From: Shimia sp051201625
GTDB lineage: Bacteria > Pseudomonadota > Alphaproteobacteria > Rhodobacterales > Rhodobacteraceae
Assembly: GCF_051201625.1 (NCBI RefSeq)
Contig: NZ_CP179203.1
Location: forward strand, 1,612,001-1,676,000
DNA length: 64,000 nucleotides
Reading direction: 5' to 3'
Shown here: positions 54,893 to 64,000 of the stretch, piece after piece
How positions within the stretch are numbered: position 1 is the stretch's first letter
Layout of the letters: the number at the start of each line of letters is the position of its first letter
The notes under the pieces: model-generated
Database searches by the model: none
What the model was told of the DNA's origin: nothing
What the model saw: the letters and a program-made list of their open reading frames with translations, nothing else
Made by a program: the position numbers and the translations under genes

Positions 54893-57800
54893 GTGGCCCG
54901 CCAAAAATTCTGAGTGGGTAGGTGTTGTGAGTGATACGTCAGCTCGGGGGTCAGTGCGATGAGATTGCGCGATGGCACGTCGAGTGGCTGTTTGATGTCA
55001 GATGGCTCGCGCTGTTCGCTCCATCTTGAGAGTAATGCGTGCGCATTTGTACCGCCATCCGCAAAAACGTTAATCCCTGCCAAGGGGCCTGGCAAATCCT
55101 TCCAGGAGTGCCCAAATTGTGGAAGCTCAAACCCTGTCAAATCCGCAAAAGGCATTGGCTCTGCGCCTGAGAGACAGGGGGCGACTTCACAGTTATGAAG
55201 CATAGAAACGACTTTGATGAAGCTGGCGATGGCTTCAGCGCTGAGGGGATGTCCAATATTAGGCTTTATGGAGCCAAGCATACGCTGGCCAGACTGGGTA
55301 TGACCATAGGTTGCGGAGATTGCTTTTAATTCAAGCAAGTCCGTAACGTGGTGCCCTGATCCGTTTAATTCAATATAACCAATATCCTCCGGCTTACGCC
55401 CAGCACTCGCTATCGCTTGCCGCATTACATCAGCTTGCGCTTCGAAGTTTGGCGCGCTTGGACCCGCAGTGCGTCCGTCATTGTTCAGCGCAATGGACTC
55501 AAGTACTGCATAAACCGCATCCCCATCCGCAAGTGCTTGCTCGAGAGTTTTGAGTAGAACAACCCCGCATCCCTCCCCCAAAGTCACGCCGTTAGCGCGT
55601 TTGTCAAAGACGTGGAAGGGCCCCGTTTGGGCGCCCAGACTGCGATGATTGAACATTCGAGCCGGGCCGTCATCCTCCAGTACATTGACACCACCGACCA
55701 ATGCTCCAGTGATTTCGCCTGTGCGTAAAGCTTGCAATGCGGTGTGCATGGCAACCAAAGCAGATGCGCAGGCGGTGTCGATCACCATCGAAGGACCACG
55801 CAAGTCAAAGAACTCCGAGACCGTCGCAGCGAGGTAATTTTGGCCAACCGCCCGAACTGGATGGGCAACGTCTTGCAACTGTGCATCTGCAAGCATTTTC
55901 TGCGCGCGTGCACCAAGATAAACTCCAAAATTTTGTCTCTTGACGTCGTCAATAGTGTACCCACCATGGTAAATAGCTTCTAAGGCCCCATCCAGAACCA
56001 GCCGAGCTTGTGCAGACATGGCACGCGCGTCAGGAAGAGGAAGGCGATAAAAATAGGGATCAAAGCGATCCAGCGCAGTGAGTAGAGCAGCCTGACCCAT
56101 AGCAGCGAGAGCAGGTCTGCACTCTGGTATTGGATGAATGGCACTTTGCCCTGAGCGAATAAGATCCCAATAAGAACTTAGATCAGGGGCATCAGGAAAA
56201 CGGCAGGACAATCCGACAATCGCAATCTTTGCACCTTTCGAGCTGGGGGGGGTATTTTTGGCAGTTGCAACGACAGATGTTAACTCAAGGTTGTTTTTGG
56301 GTTCATCGGTAGGGATCAACTTGTCTATAGCGTCTGGATGATGTTCCATTAGCCAGGACGTCAGGCTTGCGATCGTGCAGTTCTCATACAGCAAACTGGG
56401 ATCAAGTTGTTGGCCCAGCACAGTGCCCAAACGGGCTTGAAGCGAGTTAATCAAAATGGAATCGACGCCATACTCAGCAAAAGGTGTCTCTGGCTTGATC
56501 CGACTGCGCGCGATTTCAAGTTCGCTTGCGACCAATTCGCTTACGTAACTCTCAATGCCTGAGGAAGGGGCAGTTGTTTTTGAGGCGTCAAGCCGCTTGG
56601 ATGCCTGTGGAGGTGTCAGGGTGCTTGGTAAAACCACACAGGCGCCTTTAATTTCCATTGCTCTGTCCAATATATTGAGACCCTCAGCGTTTGTGAGTGT
56701 GGCATATCCCATCTCCGTCAATTTATTTGACGTGACTTCGCCCATTCCAGTCTCGCGCCAATTGGGCCATTGCAGGCTAAGCATCCTGCACTCGGGCGAT
56801 TTGTGCGTTTGATATGTCGCAAAGGCATCCAAAAAGGCGTTGGCCATTGCATAGTCACTTTGTCCAACGGCCAAAGCAGGTTCGGCAGCCGTTAATGAGG
56901 AATACAATATTGCATGTGTTGCGCCCTGATTTCTTAAAGCGTTCCACAATGCAACCAATCCTGTGGTCTTGGGTGCTAAAACTTCGGTTATACTTTGAGG
57001 TGTCTTTTTGATGAAGGCCGGTGTGATTTGGTCGGCTAAGCCCGCGCAGTGAACCAGCCCACCAATCGGGCCAATATTAATCTGTGTTTGTTTGATCTTA
57101 CCAATAATCGCGTCAGATTCAGTCAGATCAAGATCCAGAACCTCAAGCGCATTCGCGCGTTCGGCAAGGTCAATCAATGCCCGGTATTGAGTGGAACCAC
57201 CCTTGGCAAGTTTATCCCAATCTGGGCGAGGCGCGATTGGCGTTCGACCCGATAGCACCAAGCGCGAAACACCATGCTGCATCAACAAATGCTGGGCGCA
57301 GAGCAAACCCAGCCCTCGTGTGCCCCCAGTGATCCAAACAGCTTTGTTGGACGGGAAAGAATGAAACGGCTCGGCCTTCGATGCAACCAAGGACAGATCC
57401 CTACACCGTGACACAAACCGTTGCTTATTGCGCCAGGTCACGCAGGGTGACACTCCACAATACATGATCTCTTGCACTGTTTTGTTTGCAATAAACGACT
57501 CTGGTGTGGAGGCATCAAAATCAACATGGCCAGTGCGCAATCTGCTGTATTCTTGTCCTAACATTCTCGCCAGCGCTCCTGTTAAAACACCTCCATCTGG
57601 CTGTCTGGGGCTGTCTGGGGAAAGCCCTTTGGACACCACTAGATACCGCCCCGAGCCTCGGCGGCGCGCCATCGCCTGAGGCCATGGTAGCCAATCAAGC
57701 TCATCAAGCGGCAGCTCGGCGCAGGGCCGGCAATCAATCAAGGTGTCGATGTTCTCGGGAATTAGTGCAGTAACCCTAACAACTCGAGCGTTTTTTAGGC

Positions 57801-60800
57801 GATGCGCGATCTGCTCTGCCAACTTGTCAGTCTGTTCATTGCAGAGCACAGCTATAACACAAGGCGCTGGAGCTGCGTCAGAGGCGTCTTGGGCCAGATC
57901 ATGTAGCTCCCATGAGGATGTTAAAAGTGTTACCGGTAAAGTATCAGGGACGGATTGGAGTGGTTCCTCGGGTGTATTCACCCAGTATCGATGCAGATCA
58001 AAAGGATATGTTGGTAAGGACACACGGCGCGGTTGGCTTCGTGCAAAAAGCTTATCGCTATGGATCTCGTTACCAGCCATGAAGGTGCGCGCGAGGCGTG
58101 GCAAATCAGAGGCCATCTCCGCGGTTGAATGAACCTTAGTAATCGCCAGGTTAGCCCCATCAGAAACCCAGCTCGCAAGTTTGCTCCGTAAATCGTCAAG
58201 ATCCTTGGCAATAACTGCAAGACGCACAGGGTTGTGACGGCGCCCCATAAGCAGTGTGTAGCTGACATCGATAGGATCAAGTTTGCTGTTGCTGAGGTGA
58301 TCAGCAATACGGCCTACGAGTGATTGAAGTTGCAACATTGTGTGCGCGCTAAAAACAAACAAGCAATCTGTGCTCAAGCTTGCTCGTGGCAGCTCTTCTG
58401 GTGGCTCTTGCAAGATTACGTGTGCGTTGGTGCCACTAAATCCAAAGGAACTAATGCCAGCGCGTTTTGTACCCTCCCGCCAGTCCTGAGGCACGTTGCT
58501 GAGCACAAAGGGACTGTGCTCTAAATCGAGTGCCGCGTTTGGTGCCTCAAAGTTGCACAAAGGAGGCAGGCAATCATGTCTGATCGCAAGCAATGCGCGA
58601 AATAGCCCGAAAATGCCCGCGGCGGCCAAAGTGTGCCCCAATGTTGATTTGATCGAACCAAGACCGATGCTTCCGGGTGCAGCTGAGTGAAAATGCTGCG
58701 CCAGCCCGTCAAACTCTACTGGATCGCCTAAATGCGTTCCAGTGCCGTGGGCCTCTAGCATACCGATTGAATCAGGGTCGATATCATGAGTATTGTAAAT
58801 TTTCTGAAGTAACGAGGCCTGTGCAAGCCCGTTTGGTGCTGTGATGCCATTGCTCGCTCCGTCCTGGTTTATACCCGAGCCAATGATCACCGCCTGTATA
58901 GAGTCACCATCTTCCATTGCTTTGCTCAACGGCTTTAGAACAACAGCGCCAACACCTTCGCCAGGGACAAACCCATCGGCTCGGTGGTCAAAAGCATGAC
59001 AGCGCCCTTGAGCCGAAAGCATATTGGCACGATCGGCAAAGGTAAAAAAACTTGGAGTGCTAAACAGTGCAACGCCACCCGCAATTGCCATATTGCACTC
59101 TGCGTTACGTAGGCTCTGACAGGCCAAGTGAATGGCAACTAAAGAACTGGAGCATGCTGTATCCACAGAGACTGCAGGCCCATCAAGATCAAGAAAATAT
59201 GATAGCCTAGCGGGAACAACGGATCCAGCCGCTCCCCACATAGATTGGGCAGGAGCCTCAGAGCCAAAGAGCTGAAAATAGTCACCGGGGTAACATCCCG
59301 CAAACACACCTGTCTGTTTGACGCCTTTCAGCGATAGGCTGCCGCCAGCGTAACCAGCATCCTCAAGTGCTTTATAGCCTGTCATCAAAAAGGCGCGCTG
59401 TTGAGGATCCATATACCGGGCCTCGATTCCAGAAATGTTAAAGAAGCCTGGATCAAAACCAGAAATATCGTCAAAGAAGGCACCGGCAAAATCAGTGTCA
59501 CGCCACCGCTTGGAACGCCCAATAATGGTCTCCCCAGAATGGAGTACCTCCCAAAGCGCGTCCATCGTATCCACCCCAGGTGCCTGCACACTGGAGCCAA
59601 TGATTGCGATATGATCTTCAGGTTTGGTAGCTCGCTGCACCTGTTTTGGTGACGGGCATGGCATAACGGGCAACGTAAACGAAGCATGGCCAATATAAGT
59701 GGCGAGCTTCTCAATACTAGGATGTGCCCAAATGTCCGCTGACCGCAAGGAGACCTTCGTGTCCTGCGTGAGCCGCACTGCAAGCTGATCAGCCCTCAGC
59801 GCATCAAGGCCAAAATCGGTAAAGTGTTCGGTTTGATCAAGGGCGCTCTCAGTCACTTTTAAAATATTTGCCAGGTTTCTTTTAATCTGATCCACGCATC
59901 TAAGTTTCTGAACTGGCTTAAGAGTTTGCAGATGCTCGGAAAGCTTGGAAGGGCTGGGGTAGCGATAGAGATCGCCAGATTTGAGATCTATTCCAAGCTC
60001 TTCATTTAATTTCTGAACCATCTGCGTGCCGCTTAGGGAGTCGAGTCCGTAGTCCGTAAATGCCTCATCTGTGGCAATTTCCATCTCACCACCCAAAACA
60101 GAGCCAACTACTTTTTGAATCCTGCTGAGATGACTGCTTGAAAGGCTCTGCGGTTTTTGCGCTGGCACTGGTTTGGTGCGTTGGGCTTGCATACTGTGCT
60201 GCATAGCCCCATCGCTGCGCGCCAAAACAATCTGTTGCCCAAAACGATGTGCTGTGTGAAGCGGCGTATCAGCGTTTAAATATCCAGCTTCACTCAAACT
60301 TGCCCGCCAAGTCTTTGGCGCAACAATAGGGCCGCCGGGCAAGCGTCGTGCACTGTCTGCAAATCCCCACCAGCTCTTCAATGTCCCAAATGTCAAATGG
60401 GTCAATAAAGTATTATGGCTTAACTCGTTGAGAACAAGCAATCCACCGGGCGCTAGGAGCATCTTCGCCTGTCGCAATGCATTGGCAATGTCATTTGTTG
60501 CGTGCAGGACGTTTGAGGCGATGACAATATCATAGCTTTGTTCAACAAACCCCTGATCTTGTGCTGAATGCTCAATGTTTAATGCTTTAAATCGCATTGA
60601 GGGGATACGCGACCTAAAATCAATTTGCGCAGTGGCAAAGAATGTAGAAGAGATATCCGTGTACGCATACTCGGTGACGTGCGGCAATTGCTGGGTGTCT
60701 TGCAATGATTGGATCACCTGCTGGGTTGTCCCGCCCGTGCCAGCCCCGATTTCAAGGATTTTGATTTTATGACCCGCACCGCTGAGCATTTTTGCCTCTC

Positions 60801-63158
60801 CAATAACGGCCTGAGCCGTCCAGTGGTTGAATGCGTCCGCCAGCGCATTGCCGCGATACAGACCCTCGATGAGATGAGTCTTGCCGTCTGGAAAAAGTAC
60901 ATCTGTCCCGTTGATCGCACCGCTCAAAATGTCTGGTAAGGCCAACAAAGATGCATTGAGAATGGGCAGGCGCGCAGCGAGTTCGGGCTGGTCCATCCAC
61001 CTGTCTTGCTGCTGGCGCCAAGTCCGCCAAGCGTCCTGTGACCCCACAGTCTCAGGATAAGCCTCCAAAAGCTCAGTTGTTGCGCGTGTCCACGAGTCAC
61101 AAAATGCAACACCAGGCGTTTGTAACTGTGTAAGCTGAGCGTGCAAAACGGGAGCAATGGCTTTTTCGAGCGTGACAATATTCTCAAGCTGTGGTGCGAG
61201 AGCCGCCAGAGTTTCCGTCTCAGCCACAAGCTTAGGCAAGGGACGAATTTGCGGACCAGTGGCCAACGTGATCTGCGCCTGCCGGTCGATTACAGGCACA
61301 TCAACCGCACGGGTGGTTACCATATAGCCGAGCTGGTCGTGCCCATCGGGAAGTGACAACAAGACCTCAAGAGCTTCATTCCCTTGTTGCGGCGTGATCG
61401 ACGCCATCCCTCGCTGGGCCATGCTTGTGCGGTACGCGTCACTCGCAACAACCCCGACATCCCCCCAGTAGCCCCAGTTCATAACCTTCACAGGACAGTT
61501 TAGCTGCAGCCGCAGCGCGGTTGCGAAAGCATCTTTGAAGGTGCAGCCTGCTGCATAATTGCTTTGCCCAGGAGAAGGTGTGAAAGCAATCATGGATGAG
61601 AAGAACATTACAAAATCAAGGCTTTTCTTTGAAAATGCATCGATTGCATGCACGCTGAGATCAACTTTGGCACGCAGTGTATCTTGGAAATCTGTATAGC
61701 TCATCGTGGCAAGGCTTGCGTCGCGTAGCGTGATCGCGGAATGTACGATGCCATTAACCGGCCCGAAGCGTTGCCTGATTTGGCGCTGTATCTGGCGAAA
61801 CGTCTGCGGATCAGTCGCATCCACACTAAAATAATCGGGGCAGGGTCCAAATTCAGACAACGCGGCTTGGGCCGCTTTGATGGCAGCATCAATCTCACGC
61901 CGTCCCAACCAAATCACTTGGGCGCCGTACTGTCGAATGACATGCTCACTCCAGGCGCGACCTAACCCACCAGCACCGCCCAGAACAACATAAACGCCCC
62001 CTTGGCGATAGGCTTTCTGATCTTGAATTGCGTCAATCTTGGTTTCTATTAAACGGTGTCGATACCAAATCCCCATTCCATGTTCTGTGGGGTCGCGGAG
62101 CGCAAAGGAAGCACCTAAGTCATCTTGAGGAAGTTCTTGCAAGCACGCAATCAAAGCTTTATCAGACTGAAGGTTCAAAGGCAGATCGATGACCTTAAGC
62201 TGCCAACGATGCATTTCGCGATTAATAGACCCGACAAAACCATGTAAGCTTGCGTGCTCGGGATAAACTGTTTCATCATGCACTTTCATGGTCTGTTGTG
62301 TAATAACCGTAAGATTCAGTGGCTTTGCGCTGTAACCCTGTGCAACGATCTTTTTGAGCGCACGAAAAAGCAGCCCAACACCGTGGATCTGCGCTGTGAC
62401 CATCTCAGGCGCAGGGGCAGACTTTGCCGGTTTTGGTGCCAACCAGATCAGGCACTGGTTGCGCTGCAAAAGATCCGTGAGCGCCACACCAAGCTCATTA
62501 TCGTCAATGTCCGTGGGGATTTCCCAAAAGGTTTCAGCTTTGTCTCGCAGTGTTTGACCAAGTCTGGGATCGTAGCCAGGCGCTGCAATGGCGATAAACT
62601 GTAAGGTCTGGCCGTCCTTAAGGGTTGTTTCAAACCCCTCAAAAATTGGCTTGAGGTAGGTGTGCTGCTGGGCAGTTGGGGCAGAGACCAGCGCTGCCCC
62701 TGCATCTTCAGCCCAGAAAGTTTTACGCTGAAACGGCGTCTTGGGCAGGCGTAGACGCTGCAAGGACTGCCCAGCAAACATTGTGTCAAACGGTAGATCA
62801 ACCCCCGCCTCAAAGGATGTGGCGACTGTTTGAAGCAGCTCCGCGCGCTCGCTGTGGTCTGCGCCACTGAGCCTGGCCATTGCGTTTTGCGCGGCACTTT
62901 CTGCGACTATAAGATCCGACCGTTGGGTAGTGGATTGCGATGTATTCAGAAAAGTATCAATCGCGTCCTGCAACTCGAGGCGGGTCTCAATTACAACAGT
63001 AAAGCGATGCCGCTTATGGGTGCGCCCGGTCAGCAATGTCAGACTGAGGTTGGCCAAATCATGATTTTGGAGTGTCCCTGCATGCAAAAGCTCTTGAAAC
63101 GCGCGCATAGTGGCGCGCAACTGATCGTCGGTGGCGCCCGAGAAAACGACAAGATGGG
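54889..63158 (-). CDS. trans-AT PKS, part after the frameshift: KR-MT-ACP-ACP(no Ser)-KS-KR-ACP-KS0
   Basis: This frame encodes about 2750 residues and continues the KS listed next. The first ATG (63120) lies inside the post-KS linker and has no ribosome site, so it is not a normal start. Order (numbered from 63120): KR ~380 (VVLGGAGGLG; FFSSMIA; NYAAGCTF), methyltransferase ~792 (LEIGAGTGGTT), ACP ~1025 (DYGLDSL), second carrier ~1106 with GLDA in place of GLDS, KS ~1175-1590 (VDTACSSS, EAHGTGT), KR ~1932 (ITGGTRGLG; DYAMANAF), ACP ~2220 (EYGVDSI), and a final KS ~2303-2700 with IDTACASA but IELNGSGH at the AHGTGT position. That KS lacks a catalytic His and should not elongate. Its partner DH opens the next protein. 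No AT domain. Confidence 0.85.
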
Positions 63159-64000
63159 CCCCCCCAGCCCAGTAACTTGTGAAACCGCAAGAGGTGGCTC
63201 CTCAAGTACCAGATGCGCATTAGTGCCACTGAAGCCAAACGCGCTGACACAGCCCCGCCTCGGTTTGGTCGTCCTCGGCCACGCTTTCGAGGTGTGGTTC
63301 ACGCTTAATGGGCTTTGATCAAAACTAAGCGCAGGGTTGGCCTCAATAAAATTAAGTGAAGCTGGAATGGTCTGATGGCGCATTGCCAGCAAAACTTTCA
63401 GCACTCCGGCAACCCCTGCTGCGGCGCCTGCATGACCAATATTACCTTTGATAGAACCGAGCGCGATCTTATTTTGCTGCTCTGAGGCTTGATTAAAACA
63501 CTTGGCTAACGCTGTAAATTCAATCGGATCTCCCAACTTTGTGCCAGTCCCATGTGCCTCAATCATTTGAATACTGTCGGGAGCTATCTGGGCGGTCGTA
63601 TAAAGATCGCGCATCAATTTGGCTTGAGAGCTGGCACTTGGCGCTGTTAAACCATTGGTCGCACCATCTTGGTTGGTGCCACTGGCTTTAATCACGGCAC
63701 TGATTGAGTCCCCTGCCGCTAATGCGTCTGCCAAGCGCCGCAAAATAAGCGCGCCAGCTCCCTCACCAAGAACAAAGCCATTAGCGCGCGCATCAAAAGC
63801 GAAACACTGACCTGTCGGGGACAACATTTGCGCGTTATTTGCGGCATCAAACAAACGAGGAGTACATTGCACTGTTACACCGCCAGCTATCGCAAGGTCG
63901 ATTTCCCTCGAGCGCAATGCGCGACAGGCGAGATCAATTGCAACCAAAGCACTTGAACAAGCGGTATCGATCCCCAGGGCTGGACCCTCAAGATCAAGCA
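63039..64000 (-). CDS. trans-AT PKS ketosynthase, part before the frameshift (cut by window edge)
   Basis: The frame is open to the window edge. The last bases already encode LDLEGPALGIDTACSSALVA, the KS active-site Cys, so the Met at 63947 is internal. EAHGTGTKLGDP and SIKGNIGHAGAAAG supply both His, so this KS looks active. After FGFSGTNAHLVLEEPP the frame reaches a run of seven G (63159-63165 on the plus strand as C) and leaves the PKS sense: it ends 40 codons later in unrelated residues. Adding one G restores a smooth linker (LVVFSGATDDQLRATM) into the frame above. So this and the preceding entry are one gene broken by a one-base change. Confidence 0.85.
   Translation of the reverse strand, partial: LDLEGPALGIDTACSSALVAIDLACRALRSREIDLAIAGGVTVQCTPRLFDAANNAQMLSPTGQCFAFDARANGFVLGEGAGALILRRLADALAAGDSISAVIKASGTNQDGATNGLTAPSASSQAKLMRDLYTTAQIAPDSIQMIEAHGTGTKLGDPIEFTALAKCFNQASEQQNKIALGSIKGNIGHAGAAAGVAGVLKVLLAMRHQTIPASLNFIEANPALSFDQSPLSVNHTSKAWPRTTKPRRGCVSAFGFSGTNAHLVLEEPPLAVSQVTGLGGPILSFSRAPPTISCAPLCARFKSFCMQGHSKIMIWPTSV
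63159..63165 (-). other. G7 homopolymer at the PKS frameshift
   Basis: Seven consecutive C on the plus strand (G on the coding strand). One extra G would join the upstream KS frame to the downstream KR frame with ordinary linker sequence on both sides. Homopolymers of this kind are common sites of sequencing error and of slipped-strand variation. Confidence 0.8.

Noticed and set aside
35043..64000. Many 60-190 codon frames on the strand opposite the PKS genes
   Set aside because: They are mirror frames of long, well-conserved PKS domains, lack ribosome sites and show no family pattern.
1..64000. CRISPR arrays, rRNA or tRNA genes
   Set aside because: No regularly spaced repeats and no tRNA-like cloverleaf or rRNA sequence was seen in the gaps; a tRNAscan run would settle it.

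Overview
The window looks like chromosomal DNA of a marine alphaproteobacterium of the Rhodobacteraceae (Roseobacter group). The basis is gene content: a soxBDAG sarcosine oxidase operon, a ccmI-ruvX-DUF1289 block, dusA, a branched-chain-type (LIV) uptake operon, a Hint-domain protein and a TSUP permease. This is recognition by eye, not a database result.

Left part (1-16650). A truncated FemAB/GNAT-like gene and a Hint-domain protein are followed by poorly coding DNA. Next comes a compact catabolic locus. A GntR/FCD regulator and an aldo/keto reductase fused to a RidA domain run leftward. From the same intergenic region a seven-gene operon runs rightward: a TIGR04076-like protein, a second aldo/keto reductase, LivG, LivF, LivH, LivM and a periplasmic binding protein, closed by a strong terminator. 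After it lies a scarred region: two IS3-family transposase fragments in opposite orientation, a degraded copy of the 5' end of dusA, small unknown ORFs, and a secreted beta-propeller gene cut by one in-frame stop. The intact dusA follows. The two dusA-like repeats bracket about 3.2 kb and look like the borders of an old dusA-targeted insertion.

Middle part (16650-30980). This is mostly housekeeping and one-carbon metabolism: a TSUP permease with a putative 2OG-type dioxygenase, ccmI-ruvX-DUF1289, soxBDAG, a MocD/desaturase-like membrane enzyme, Fe/Mn superoxide dismutase with a terminator, a DUF697 protein, a small membrane protein and a prohibitin-like SPFH protein.

Right part (31035-64000). 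This is a large biosynthetic cluster for a hybrid polyketide-peptide. Two PvdE-type ABC exporter half-units and a type II thioesterase run rightward and meet, tail to tail with a 24-bp overlap, three or more giant genes on the minus strand. Reading along the assembly line (right to left) the domains are: [KS, cut by the window edge]-KR-MT-ACP-ACP(Ser to Ala); KS-KR-ACP; KS0 // DH-ACP; KS-KR-ACP; KS-KR-MT-ACP // KS-(carrier-like remnant)-KR-MT-ACP; KS-ACP; C-A-PCP-TE. No acyltransferase domain was found in any module, so this is a trans-AT system whose AT lies elsewhere. Three SAM methyltransferase domains predict alpha-methylation, and the split KS0//DH pair is a dehydrating bimodule. The line ends with one amino acid and thioesterase release, and the ABC pair is the likely exporter.

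A G7 homopolymer near 63162 breaks the most upstream PKS gene by one base, so the cluster is either mis-sequenced there or inactivated. The start of the assembly line, the trans-AT and the phosphopantetheinyl transferase are outside the window.
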